A program made the position numbers and the translations under genes. Of a DNA stretch of 64,000 nt, positions 20,858-35,800 are shown one piece after another. The notes below the pieces were generated by a model. That model was given only the letters and a program-made list of their open reading frames with translations, was not told where the DNA came from and made no database searches. The DNA lies in the NCBI GenBank assembly GCA_905147135.1, contig LR990061.1, forward strand, positions 7,416,026 through 7,480,025. Reading direction: 5' to 3'. The first letter of the stretch is position 1. Every line of letters starts with the position of its first letter. This DNA comes from Blastobasis lacticolella (lineage: Eukaryota > Arthropoda > Insecta > Lepidoptera > Blastobasidae).

Positions 20858-23800
20858 GTGAGAGACTCATAGTTAGTGAAGATAAGGAGTAATTTTGAGG
20901 CCCTTAGACTTTGTTAAGTCATTTGTCCACCGCCGCCGTCACCGGGATGTCAACGAGAACAAGACGACGGCGGCGGTGGACAAACGGCCTTAAGTCCCTC
21001 TAGACGAGGAGGTATGGCCGACCAAGCGCGGGCAGAGCTACCGCTATCAATATCGTCAGTGTTGAGACACATACCCAGTGAAAAACTGCAAGTATGTGAA
21101 GATCCGCGGCAGCATGACTTCCGTGCCGGCGACGCGGAAGCGCATGCAGACCATATCAGTCAGCGAGTACGCCATCGATGACGCCAAGATCTCATAGTTG
21201 GTGAAAAGCTCATAGTCTTTCTTAAGCCGTTTGTCCACCGCCGTCGTCACCGTGACGACAACGAGAACGAGATGACGTCAATGTGAAGGTGGCGGTGGAC
21301 AAACGGCCTTAGTCCCTCTAGAATGGGAGATATGACTAAACATAGTGTCAGCGCCAAGGAAGCGCGCGCAGAGCTACCGCTACCAACATTGTCAGGGTTG
21401 AGTCACAGACCCAGTGAAGAACTGCAAGTATGTGCAGATCTGGGGCAGCTTGACCTCCGTTCTCGCGTCTCCGTCACTCTTGCCTTATTGGCATCGTTAA
21501 TAGCATTATTGTCAATGCCATTTGAGACAGTTGGTGAAGCGAAGGTGCGGTTTTTGACGCTGAACCGTTTGGACTTTCGTCAGCATCATCACCCTGCTCT
21601 TATTCCGCTAAACGGAGCGGCAGAACAAGCCTAACAGTGTATTCTCTATTGAAATAAATTTTTATCGATTTAATTATTCGTGTTTGTTTTTACAGAAAAA
21701 CAAGAAATTAGATATTAAAAGTAAGTATCACAAATTGTTTAACCTTTAATTAGAGACCCCGGTGTGTCATAACCTAACTGACAGAAAAACGTCGAAAAAC
21801 CCTACACACACTTACTTACTGTTTACATTAGTATTATTCAGGCTAAACTTTACGAAACTAGCTTGTACCTATGTTATGTGTACTTATTCCATTTAGCATG
21901 CATTTTCATTAATACTTACCTGTTACAAACATATGTTTTGTTCCCTGATATTGTGTATTACTGTTCGAAAACTCTACTGGTAGCGCCCTCTATTAAAATT
22001 GAAAGTAAAACTTATTTTTATAATGTGAAATGTGGGTGTGTTTAAAATTGATGTTAAGATTTGAGACTGTGGGATTGTGCTTGTGGCTATTACACGAATC
22101 TATACAAATTTCTGGCTTTAATTAATTATCTCGACATGTAAGAGTCTGTGAGTGTTCTACACCTACTCTACTCAAATATTTTCCAACCTAATGAACCGAT
22201 TTTAATAAAACAAAGCGTCTTGATTACATTGCCAAATTAACCGCATCGGACTGGAACTCTCTGCCTGAGTCATTGTTCCCTGATAAGTGTAACCTTGGGG
22301 TCTTCAAATCAAGAGTGATTAGGCACGCATGCTACATCTTCGACCTCATCGTCGCTTTCCATCAGGTGAGTTGAGGTCAAATGCAAGCCTAATGACAATA
22401 AAAAAAAATCGAAATCAGTCAATCCGTTCGGCAGCTACAGTACCACAGCCACATACACAGATACACACATCCACAGATAAACATGTCAAACTTATAACAC
22501 CACTCTTTTTGGGGTTTAAAAATAAGACTCAACTTCCTATTTCTCATAATTTCTTTCAATCAAACTTACCTACCCTACCTAACCTACTAAGCCTACCACA
22601 TCGGAACCGCCACTGCAGACAAACCCACAAAAAGTGAACGGAATATTACTTTGATGTAGCCATATTAAAATTACTCACCGATTTATGTTTGTTCAATAAT
22701 TTACTTAATTATCTTTTAATCATTTCAGCGGTTTCATCGACGGCAGATCAAAGCTTTTTAGTCGGTAAGTGTGATTATAGCTGATTATATTAATTTCCCT
22801 AAGAGTTTGAATAAAATTATTTAATGATTTATTTTTATTTCACAGTGGAACGCGTGAGGAAGCCAAAGGATGCAGGTTATTAAAACTTATATATTTCAAT
22901 CATAGTTGACCATTCACTGTACCTACAAGTATAAGAAATTCGAATATCCCATTAATCAAGCTATAAAAATTAGAATAAACCACTACAACAAAGTAAATAG
23001 AAACTTTACATTACAGTTTTTTTTATTTCTGTACTAATAGTTCAATAAATTATCGACTAAGAAAGTTGTAAAGATTTAACTTTGGATGGTGGCCTGGCCC
23101 GGCTGCCATTTAATATTTGTTTATTTCTAATGGATCCAGAAAACAGTAAATATTTTTACGTGATTGACGGTGATTGATGCGGAGATTGACCGTTTACCAA
23201 ACGATTGTCAATCACTTAGTAGAGCTTGACAATTGGTTGGTAAATGTCAATATTTGTATCAATCAATAAATATTATGAAAATATATATGTGTAAAATAGA
23301 GGATGGGTGTGTGTAGAATATTAAGGTGGTGAGATACAGGTCCTGAGGAGTCCGCCTGGGTCAGTACCACCCTCTAATTCATTTCTACCGCCACAGCAAC
23401 AATGTTTTCACTTTGCATTGTTGCGTTCCGGTCTGGATAAGGTAACGAACGCAATTACAGGCATGATGCATTTTATCTTAGTCCTCCCAGTGTCGAACGA
23501 CGCCTCAGCTGTACGACATTTTTGTTATATTAAACGTGACGTAGATAGTATGGGTAAGAGCTATCGCTTTCTATCACGTGGGTTATTTGCTCGTTCGTCT
23601 CTGAGTAACATACAAAAATTCACATTTACATCGCAGTGTCAAACTTGCAGCGTTGCGATCAAGGCTGATGTCTTAGAAAATCACACTGCTGCACTACACT
23701 ACTCGAATTATTTTTCACGTCGCTCTTCTACAGTGTACCATTAAACGCGGTCACCCACAAAACATTATTATTCGACACTTTAAATGGACTAGGGAGCGCC

Positions 23801-26800
23801 GGTAGCCTAACTCGTAAGCGAAAGGTACCAGGTGTTAATCCCACTGCCGTGAGTTATGTACATTCATCATCATATCAGCCAGAAGACGCCCACTGCTCCC
23901 CCAGAGATCCCTACAAGGGCCGGTCCTGTGTTATGTACATTAGTGGAATACTAACCGATGCTCTCACCGTGATGGAAAACATCGTGGTGAAACTTACACA
24001 TTCGGGCGACTGAATGTGTAACAATGATCCAATCTGGACAGGTTTCCCTGGTAGCAGCATCACGGAGGTCAGATGGCAGTCGCTCCACTGTAATTACCTG
24101 ATCTGCCAAATCTTGGATCATGGTCAAGGCCCCCCACGTGCGCGAGCACACAACCGGTTAGATTAACGCCAAAAAGACGATGATAATGATGGCTTTAAAT
24201 ACACTAGGTCATGGTGCGGGCGTCACTGTCAAGACCGGAACCGGGCCCCATATGTCTGATAGCAAGTTTAATCTACTCCAGGAGCAAGTTATGGATCTCC
24301 AGAACAAAGTTTTCGGCCCTAAGAAGGATTCTGCACATGTCACCGGCGATGTCAAGTATGTCTTACTAGCGTAGAATTATATCAGCGGAGTTAACTCAGT
24401 TGGCAATTGAATTTGACACTAGATAATTCTACGCTACGTCATTTACGTTCGCCATTGGCAATAGCGTCTACCACATTAGAGTAGTGTAAGATTTTTTTAT
24501 GTCAAATGCAGTTGTCCACTGAGATAGCCAGTAGCCCCCCAGAGCGGATCATTAAATACTCGTGTATGGCGACAAGTGGTGTTCCTAACTATTGTGTATT
24601 GTCATTGCTCATGACTTTTCAAGTCGATTTAAGGAATTTGAAAAATTTGAATGGAACACGTTGTCTGCGAGTGTGTTCTTTGATCATTATAATCTGGACG
24701 CCTTCGAGGCTAGAGTAAATAGGTTATTCCTGTCTAGGAATAACCTATTCACTCCATCTTGCATGCATGCATGCATCTAGCATGCTCCATCTTCGGCCGC
24801 ATCGTCACTTACGAGGTGAGATGGCGGTCCAGGCATTTGACCGCCATCTCACGCTAATATAATTTAAAAAAAAATAAGCATACTTTTGTCCTTTTTTTTT
24901 CATTTCCCACAAAGTAACGTCACCTGTTGCCAAATACGGGTATCTATTTTGAGTATTAGGACATTAAAGTGTTGATTTACAATTCAATGCTTAGGTATGC
25001 CTTTATGTATTCATGTCGAAGCGTCAATATCATTGGAGCTTTGTGTATCGTACACAGGTTCCTAGAATCCAATATAACTATTTCCAATGTAAGACAGACA
25101 GAATACACACCACTATGCTGATATAACCCCGGTGCGTCTGACTGTAATATTGAGATATCAAAGTTGGAACAAACAAAATTTACTTCGAACACTGTTTAGG
25201 TATCTGTATTTTACATACATACATATACAGCGAAAGGTCATTTAAGTAAATTGAGATACCTACACGGCGAATAAAGTCGAAGAAGGTTAAATTTGCCACG
25301 GTGCGATGCTAACTCTTGTTAATTTCTGTATAGTATTTTGTTGATTTTATACTTGAGGAATTACTAATGAACAGTATACTGTTCCATGACCTATAGGCCA
25401 CAGTTACAGTACAAGAGCATAAGTGCATTACCACTTTAAGAAAATTTTTCTTTGCCGCTATAGCAACATTCACGGCATTTCGTGAATCTTTAGCCAAAAT
25501 GAGTTTGCTAAAACAAGGGAGAATTAGCCGTCCTTTATGTCCAAAGGACTTGTCCTTTACTCCACCGTGTATTTCTAGAAAATCAGAGGAGACGGATTTA
25601 AGGCTGACGAGCATGCAGGTCACCTGATATTACTTAGTTCGTTGCTTACCTTCAAAGGTTTTCTGAAGTTCGAATGTCCTACTGGCTTAGTTATCGCTGC
25701 AAGAATACTCTGTGTAGCGACATATATCGCTCAAATAGGGAAACTCAACAATACTTACATTACGAGTACACGAACACAAGGTTGGCAAGTATCATGCACA
25801 TAGATGGCGATGACCGTTTCTACATTGCGCTTGAGAAAATGAAAATACAACTTCCGACGATCAACTATCGGACCCTTGGTCCCCTGGTCCCATCACCCGG
25901 CCAGGTGGGTAATTACCCTTTTCCACCTTCTCCATCGTCGCTGGCCAACATTGGCGGCTACCTTATTCCCCTCACCGCCAAACTCTGAAACAAAGGCGTA
26001 CGCTGCATGAAAGATCTTTATGAATCTAAAATTTAATTTAATTGCCAGAACTCAAACAGAAAAACCAGTTCAAGACACGACTAAGATGAGCACGTGTGCT
26101 CGCCTCTCGTTGGCTGAAGACGGAATTTCTAAATTGACGGCACTGGTCGACGACCTCATAGCCTTAACGCCGAATTTCGAAAGGAAGGTCTCTGATATGT
26201 TAGTATCTTATAACTGTTTTCTTTGATAAATTCAGGGGGTGAGCTTTATTTTTATATTTGGTCTGAATATGATTAAAGTGAGGCGAGTGAGCGAACAGGT
26301 CGGTGGCCTAGTGGTTTATGCGTCCGACCCGTAAGCGATATAGTTTTGAACCCCAGTGCGGCCATGTACCAATGACTCTTTTCTGAGTTACGTACCCACA
26401 TTAGTTTTACACCAACCTATGCTCTTACGGTGAGGGAAAACATGGTGGCAAAAGCTGCATATTCAGGCAACTGAATGTGTAACTATGATCCAATCTTGAT
26501 GGGTTCCCCTGTTATCAGGGTCACGGAGGTCAGATGGCAGTCGCTCCACTGTAATTACCTGATCTGCCAAATTCCTGTATCATGATCAAGGCGGATCCCG
26601 GATCCTTGAGTGCGAGAGCACAACCGGGATATTAATGCCAAGATAATTAGTAAAAACTCGCGAAACAGAGCTGATGTTATAAATTTATAATAGTCCAAAT
26701 TAGGTATTGCGGAAATGTGGTAGTTTCGTTGATGTAAAGGGCGGGTTTAGGGTCGTAGTGTTAAAAATACACTACAGAAAACGCTGTTGTCTATAATTTT

Positions 26801-29800
26801 ACTGCTCCCGAGGCTTCACCTTTTTTTAAAACACGTATTAAATCGTACATTACTAATTTACGCAACCTTTTAAAGTTGAAGGGGTTGTGAATTCGGACAT
26901 GGAAAATAATTTAGCTGTCTAATTAATTTTTACACGTCATGCCATTAATTGGAATTAGATCGTTATTTTTTACCCACGACGCGCGAATGACGGAACGGAT
27001 TGGAGGCGGTATATTATGCGTTAGGAATTAGAGGTTGTTTGTATATGTGGCTTTTACCATTTTCCTCGAAAACTGTTGGGCTGATTTCGTTGCGTTTTGT
27101 GCATTCAAAAGGTATTTTCAACGACAGCCAACCTCAGTATATCTGATCTCATCATCATCATCATATTAGCCGAAAGACGTCCACAGCTAGGCATAAGCCT
27201 CCCCCAGAGATCGCCACAAAGGCCGTACCTGTGCTTTCCGCATCCAGCTGACACCTGCGATCTTTACTAGGTCATCGGTCCACATTGCAGAAGGCCTACC
27301 CACGCTGCGTCTTCTGGTACGTGGTCGCCACTCGAGAACTTGACTGCCCCATCGGCCATCTGTTCTTCAACTTGATCTCATTAAACATTAAAATACTTTA
27401 TCTCCTTCCTCTTTTCCCGTTAGTGTAATAGGCAAGTCTTTCACTGCATCTGCTGGAACCGGCGGGACCGGCGGGACTGGTGGGACCGCTGTAACCGGAG
27501 GAACTGGAGGGACCGCAGGAACCGGCGGGGTCAGCCCTGGCAGCACACCTGGAACCCATAGCTCTCATAAGTGGAGCGCCAAACCTTCAGCTATGCTTGA
27601 ACCCACCGGAGATCCCAAAGCAGCACCCACATACGAAGAGATAACAGCAATATACGCCCACTTGAACAATATCAGGAACGAAATGGCTGCGCTTGCTAAT
27701 ACGTTTTATGCTACGATGAACGATGTTGGCATCGGTTAGTTTACTGATGAGTTTTAACTTCGATCAGGAATTAAGTTCGTTGTAGTCTATGATGAAGCAT
27801 GCCTGCTTTTTAGGAAAGGAATTTGGTAGTTGAAAGAGGCACCGTAAGCCTGGAACGTATAACGATGATTGAGTAGAGATTCAAGGCGACCCGGTCGGTG
27901 CCAGTCCAGATCAGCGCAAGCTGGTTTTGTACATTCAAAATTATTTTATACCACTAAGGTCAAACAAGCTTGCGTCCTGCCTAATGACAGGCAGTTACCG
28001 CAGCCTATTGACGTATACAATACCAGGGGTATTACTCCCGTGTTACCGACCCAGTGAAAACCTTTTCTCTCCTTTATTGAAGAACTCCATGTTGTATTCT
28101 CCAGGGAAAAACTCTCCAAAGAGTTTATTCCACAGCCTTAGTGTGCTTGGAAAAAAGTTCCTTTGGAACCGCACAGTCCACATTTTGGAAACTATCATTC
28201 AACAAATTAAAATTCAACATTAAAAAGGGAGAGGTTTAGCGGTGCAGTTTAATTTTGGAGTGGTGACCAGCCGCAACTGAGGCCTACAACCGAGGCCTAC
28301 TCGTTGGTCACCACCAAGGTGTCCCTTGTAACGAGGGTGAAACAGCTAGAGAGCAGCATGGACCCCTAATAAAACTAGTAATATGTGCTGCAGTTGACTA
28401 AACATATATTATCCGTCCACAGAAATAGATGAAAGAACACCCGAAGGGAGCGTCGTCATCTGTAGCGAGGCCGGCGACGAAGGAGGAAGCGCTATAGGGG
28501 ATGAAGCAGGTGGTGGCACAGGAGTATCCCGCGGGAAGTTCTCCGGACATAAAAGTAAGCAAGTCGAGAATAATTTTTCAGGAACAATGATAATTTTTCA
28601 CGCGATTATGCGTAAAAAGGCGCAGCAGCAGCTCTTGCGTAGCAGTGGCAACGGCATTCGGTAGGCGATAGCTTCGAGTTCTGCCCAATGCAAGGCATTG
28701 GAAAGAGCTTCTTGTCCAAAGTTGTAATTTATACGTAAAATAGATTTTGTAAATTAATGTTGAATGTCGATACCTATAACTTAATAATACTACTAGTCTG
28801 AAATAAATGGATATTTTATTTAATTTAAATTTAATTTAAAGGAGGATATGTATCTTTATAGTGATGTTGTCTCGCAATTTCCTTAATTTTATAGGGTATA
28901 GCTAGATTCGTCTAAAATTCGACAATCTGTATGCGTGTATGCGTAAATATATATCTGCGTAAATGCTAGATTTAGGCCGACCATTGTGCTGAATTGCAAT
29001 GTGCATAAAATTTACCTACTCCGCCCAAAAATGATGTCCGTGTGTACAAAACATCAATCAATATAAGCAATATCACTGGTGCTAAAAATCAAGCCAATAT
29101 GTCGGACGAAGGAACTATTTCAGTAAATCATGAGTAGGCATTGTAAATACTAAAAGTCATAATTTCAATTAAATAGTGAAAGGAGGTGAGAAGATAGCGG
29201 AAGAGATATCGGCGATAACTGCAAAGCAATTTGAACAAGAGAAGAAAATTAAAAAATGCTGTGAAGATATTTCTGTGAATCATTCGCGACTAATTGATCA
29301 CGTAAGTGGTTTTAGCAATAATCATAATCATCTTGGCGCCAATATTCTGGCTGAGCTCTAGCGCGAGAGCCCTGCATTGACCATAATCCAGGATTTGAGA
29401 GATAAGGTACAGTAAAGGGACTGCCATCTGATTTCCTGATAACAGGGAAAAAGTTATTTCAGTAATACTACAGGGTAAATTGAACCTACGGAATGTAGTA
29501 TTTAATGACTAACCTTGATGAAGATATGAATAGAAAATTTAAAACCAGTGTATGAAACATTTTTAATCGATTTCCACCAGAGTACGTTATCCTAGTCTGC
29601 CTCAACTATAATCGTTTCTTTATGCGTAATGGTTACGTATCGCATCCAATTCAGCGATATCACTTCTTGGAGCCCCCGCAGTAACACTTTTCTGATACCA
29701 GCAGGTTGACCAGTTTCATAAGTATCTTAGAACTATCGTTACTTATGGGACAACAAAATTCTTATGACGATTTACTAATTTTTATTTGTAGATAAGCACC

Positions 29801-32800
29801 GTTCAAGACCAAGTATCTTTGTTGGTAAAGGAAGTATTCCAACCAGAGAAAAATGAAACCAAATTGACGCCAGAGCTGCTGAAGCAATTAGATGGTAATA
29901 TAAAATATATATATATATAGTACGTGTCTGACAGTCTGACCTTATTTATTTTTTATCAATGAATAGAACCACTGGTAAGATCGAGTTGGTAATTGAAATA
30001 CAGAATACTATTGTGAATTGGCATCACCTATGAAAGGATTTAAAGTATCCCTCCTTAATAAAATCATCTATCATCTATTTCTGCTGCCAAGCAACTATGC
30101 TTGCATTGTTGTGTTTTAGTTTTAAGAACAAGGTAGCCAGCACAATTACAGGCATGGGACAATTCATCTTAGTCCTCACAGTGACAACGCACCTGCGGTT
30201 CTGCATTGTTGTTTCCTGCAACCTAAATGCATTAATTGTAGTTGGTAGGTAGGTGGTGGTAGGTTTTGGGCAACGGTTGCCACATACGAGTACCATCAGG
30301 TGGCTTAAAAAACAATCAAATTAATTCAAAATATGTCACAATTTAATTATACATTATTATTAAGGTATAGTTCAAGAGCATAAGTGTAATGAAAAATCTA
30401 AAAGCTATTGCGATATTATTTTTAACATGTTTGAGACAATATTCCCTTTCTAACGATAAATAATCTATACATTATATGAAACGGTATAACATTGCACTGG
30501 AATATGGTTCTTAAGGTGATATGCGTTTGAATTGTATGCACATTGAACACTGCTATGTTATTCTCTAAGACAACATCCGTGAGCGCAACAATTAAACGTG
30601 ACAGATTGTGCCCTGGTTGCCAACGCGCAAATTTCTATTGAAATATCATCATCCGACAGAACATCCTTCATTTCATCGTTGCGATCAAGGATGTTTCTTA
30701 GAAAATCGCATCTCTGTTTTACATGGTGTCAAAAATCACCGCCATAATAATGTTTAGTAATTGTATAAATAACTGCATATTTTTTCAGGAATGCAAGAAT
30801 TATACAAAACCATTAGTGATCTCACTGCGGAAATCGAAAAAACTAACGAAATCACTAAGGATTTGGTGGTAGAGAAAGAAACACGTCAAGATCATCTTAA
30901 TGTTAGTTTATACATTCAGTTATGCATATACAAAGCTTAAATAGGCGGATATATTTAATAATGTTTTGCTGTATATTAAAAACTTTGCAATAATGAATCA
31001 GCATCAATAAGGAAGAAAAAAACCCTTGTAAGAGGAGACAGCACTGTAGATAATTGAGAAATGAAATTGTGTTTTTAATCCAATAAAATATCGATATTGA
31101 ATAACCATTTATATTCAATCCCGAAGGGTTATACAAAGGTATTAAAAAACAACGACACATGAACAGATATATTGCTGGACAAGAGCTTCCTTCACATTTG
31201 TGGAGTTTGTCTTATTCTATAAACTTGTCGAGTTGGAGATCTGTCTCTAACGTATTAGTCGCCTTCAGAAATCAAAATAAGAGAAGTGAATAAAAATGTC
31301 GTGTGGGGTGTAAAACTATTGAGAACGCTTGTCGCCACCTCGGCCACTACTGCGCTAACTTTACTACTATGCAATAACTGTCAGATATCAGATACTATGG
31401 TCAATATATGGTTATCTGAATAGAATAGAATATAATGTATTTATTGCTTAAAATATGGTATACAATAGGATCCTATGCTTGGCTGATCTTCTGCAAGGCG
31501 ACAAAATTATGTACGCAAGGACTTGTCTTATTTTTGTGTCTGTGGTCGCCTTGTGCAATACTCGACAGCGGTAGGAATTTGTGTTATTCTACGCCACCAC
31601 ACACCACGACGAAAATTCTGTTTTAAGATTAAGATCTAGCTAGAGCAAAGAACTTCAAGTTACATTTGCAATTCTACAGACGTTAATTGAACAAATAGAA
31701 CTACTGAAAATCGTCAAGATGGACAAAGAGGATATAAGCGAGGCATTGGCCGAGAAAGCCGATTTGAGTGATTTGGCTCGCAAAGTATCCCACGATAGAT
31801 TCGAAATGGCCTGCGACGACTTGAGCAAAGGACTTGAGAACGCTATTGAGAAGCTAACAATGCAGGTAGGATGTGAATTGGAATTTTAATTTGTTGTACG
31901 ACTTTTAATATTTACAAAATATAATATAACTGACTCAACATCCGAAACAACATGCAGTGTACGTGGCCAAATTTTGGGCGTCTAAAATATGTCTTTTGCT
32001 ATCGACTCGCTAAGAAAAAGAACATTCATAACTTTTACCAAACGTACAGAGATCGTATTTTTTATTTAAGCGTTGAGTAACAATGAAGGATGACGGATAC
32101 ATACCGTCACACATATTTCCATGAAAGTATGACGCGTATGTATGTATGCATGTATTATGTAAATTAAGATTTTATATACCTACAGGAAGCACTATGGCAA
32201 CAAGCATTGGATGATGTCCAAAGAGATATAGAACAGAAATTGGACAAGAAGGAGTTGGAGCCTGTGAAAGAGTACTTCTTCAAGAAACTGAAGGAACTGC
32301 AAGCGAGTTTGAAGAGGATCGCGGCCATGAGGCTTGACATTGAAGCTGCCGGTGCTAAGAAGAAACTCATAAGGTAAGTCCTTGTTACATGTCTTATTAT
32401 TTGCAGTTTATTTTGCGAAATATGTTTATGTTGACTGGAACAGACCGCTTCTAGCAATAAGGCCGCTTTTGTTCAACTGTCTCTTGCTGATTGTTTGACT
32501 GACTGAACTTTCTTTCTGGCTTTTTTAATTTAATTTTTTATTTAATGCTTCAAACAAACAGGCAACCTGATGGAAAGTGGTCACCGCCGCCTATAGACAT
32601 CAGCAACATCAACAACATTCCATCTAGCTCCGACTTTCCGGAATGTATCTGTGCAAAATTACCGACAACCTACATCTCCTGGGTGTTGGGCTATCAACCA
32701 ATCTCAACTTTGGACAGTATATCGAATACAAAGTATAAAGCCAAGATTGCAGCCAAAAAACTTAGAATCCTCTCGAAGGTCAAGCGGTACTTCACTTCAA

Positions 32801-35800
32801 GGCAGTTGCTTCAGTTATATCAAGCACAAGTCCGATCTTGCATGGAGTACTGCTGCCACCTCTGGGATGGATCAGCCAAATACCAACTGGCCGCTTTGGA
32901 TTCAGTGGAAAAACTGAAAAGAAATTAATTTGTGATCCGCAGTTGATTGAGGCTAATCTGCAGAGCCTCGAGCATCGGCGTAGGATTGTGAGTTTGTCGG
33001 TCTTCTACAGGTTGCACTTCGGAGAGTGTGCCAAGCAGTTGCACGACCTCATTTCGCCGGCCCCTTTCCGCCATCGGGAGACGCGATCCTGGCGAGCGCT
33101 TCATCCTTATATCGTGGATATTTCAACTATCCGCACGAGGCGCTTTGGCTCGACCTTTATAATGCGCACGGCTAAGAAGTGGAATGCGTTGCCTGCGAGT
33201 GTATTCCCTGATCAATATAATCTGGATGCCTTCAAGGCTAGAGTAAATATGCTGTTCCTAGACAGGCATGCTCCATCATCGGCTGCATCGTCATTTACCA
33301 CCAGGTGGCGGTCAAATGCCTGGCTAGTAAAATAATACAAAAATTAAAATAATAAAATCACGAATGAATGATCCCATGTCATAGTCCAAAGAAACACTGT
33401 AGTTGGGAGCTCACATCCAAATCGTATGAGCGCGAAACGTTCTTTCGAATTTTTGCGTTGACATCACTGAGGGTCCTCGTAATGGGGATGAGTACCCAGC
33501 CCACGGCGGGTGGTGCGGTCTGCAGATAACCTAAAAATTAACTCTAGTAGGATGATATGCGCTGATATAGTAATATTAATGTTATTTAAATGATAAATTT
33601 TGCTTTCAGGGATGTGAATTGCGTGTCGTGCGATGCTGACGTGTCGATGAAGATGTTGTCGGAGAAAACGCATCTCGGCGCTATGCCAGCGAACCACTCT
33701 AAGAAACCGTATTTGACCTATGAATTAGGTATGTGAAATATCACGCTGCAGTTAATTTTACCAGGCGTATCACTGCTACTACTACAGAACACATCTAGAT
33801 AAAACTAGTTTTAGAAAACAAAAATCTTTTCGATGTCAGCCCGGTGTTTGGGACAAGCAAAGAAATATGCAAAAATTGCAACAGGCAGATTGGCGAACAA
33901 ATCTAGTACTTTTTTTATGTCTTACGGTGGGCAAACAGACGTCTTGATGGAAAGTGGTCACCGCTGCCTTTAGACATTAGCAAAAATGGCTCGACATTGA
34001 TTGTTCCAATTTGACGGATGTCCGGTGATTGCATATTTTGTAACCAGTTTCGTCAGGATTCATGCTAATATTATGTACAAACATAAGTGTAGTGCAACCT
34101 TAGGAAACATATTCCTGTGCAGTTGTTAAAATGGTTTTTATGGAATTCATGCAGGAATTTTTAATATATTAAACTTAAAAATTGCTGGTGGTCTAGAATA
34201 ATTTCTTCCTGGTTGACCAAGGATAACTTCTTAGAGCAGAACGAGCCGCAGCTAATTGCCCCTTCTTTCCGCCAACCGATTGACGGAACGATGCACCAAA
34301 TGGTAACCATCGTAATCATATATGTTGCTGTGCCTGCAAAAGAAACTTGTATTGTACCAGATAACGTCCGCAAGTCGCAGATGGCCGCTGCGGCGGGCAT
34401 GCGCAGTGCGCCGCCTGAACGCGTCTCCGTACACGAGGAGTCCGGAGCGAAGCCCAAAACGCCTCAGCCGTACCAGCAGAGAGAAATGATTCAGTTAAGG
34501 TATGTTCTGTACAGCTAGCCGAAGATTGGGAATTAAAGTGAAAAGAAGACCACGGCTCTCTCAAGGTGGACAGACGACCTAGTAAAGGTTGTAGGTACAG
34601 GCGGGATACGGATGACACAGGACCGGCTTTTGTCGAGATCTTTACGAGAGGCCTATGTTCAGTAGGCGATGCTGATGACGATGTTATGCCAGCGCGTCCA
34701 TGCCGTTTCGCGCGTTTGTCGGCTATATCTTTGAACTTATACAACTCCAACGGCCTCTAAGCCTAGGCCTAGGGCTCTAGGCCTCTAATTGACATTTTAT
34801 CTAGCCCAATATCTCCATTAAAAACAATCTCTAAAAATAAAGAATTGGCGAAGGTAGTTAGAATTTAGTTTCTTGGATACAATAAAGATTTCAGTTACTT
34901 TTTAATATACATCAACATCATCTTTATATGCTACATCTTCGACCTCATCATCGCTTTCCATCAGGTGAGAAGAGGTCAAATGCAAGACTAACGGAAAAAA
35001 AAATATATTTTTATGGCTATAGAAAATGTCAAGTTCGAGATGTCGCGGCTCCGAGAATAGGCCTACTTGATATATAAGCGCGCTAAAAAGCGGATGGAAC
35101 GGTTATTTGTCATGCAGGTAGGAAAATACCGTGGAACAGGTATAAAGTGGGGTAATGAAAAATGATATACGCAGGTAAGTCGCAAGCAGAAGCTAGTACA
35201 TCACTCAGAAATGTTCTCAATATTCCAGAGGTGATACTTATAAATAGTGCCACTTTATAATATTAGTTTTACCAATAAGCCAATGGTTTTGTAGAGATTC
35301 TATTCCGATTGACAATTGGAATCAATTTGTCGGCTACTTTCGGCCAGCTTCGCAATGTTCGCAGTATTGCGCAAGCCAAACGTAGCCGACAAATTCCGGT
35401 CTAAAGTCGCAATAGAATAGCTACGACGCAATTGGCATCTTGGCTAAGCCCGTTTACTCTCATCACTCTCTCTCTCTTGTTCTAAAACCAGCGCTGTGAC
35501 AGGCATGAGCCCTCACAGCATTATGCTGAGACTGGTCCATTTCGGTTTCCGTTACTTCACTGGCTAGTCTATGGTTGAGCATGAAATGTGGAACCGAATA
35601 AAGTGCTGTCTGTGTGTATGTCTATGTCATAACCTCTTGGTCTTGATGTCTTCCCAGGGCGGAGCGCGAGGGCCGAGGTCTCTGCAACAGATACTGCGGC
35701 GGTTCCCATACGGTGACGAATGCCGCGCAGCGTGTGGCCAGGGCCGGGAACTTCATCAAGCAGTGGGGGCCTGACGTGCTGCCGCTTAGCTCGGAATGGG

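Noticed and set aside
25674..25988. 104-codon frame with a donor-like CAG/GTGGGT, considered as an extra exon between exons 5 and 6
   Set aside because: Its exit phase (0) does not fit exon 6, while exon 5 joins exon 6 directly through AA+A.
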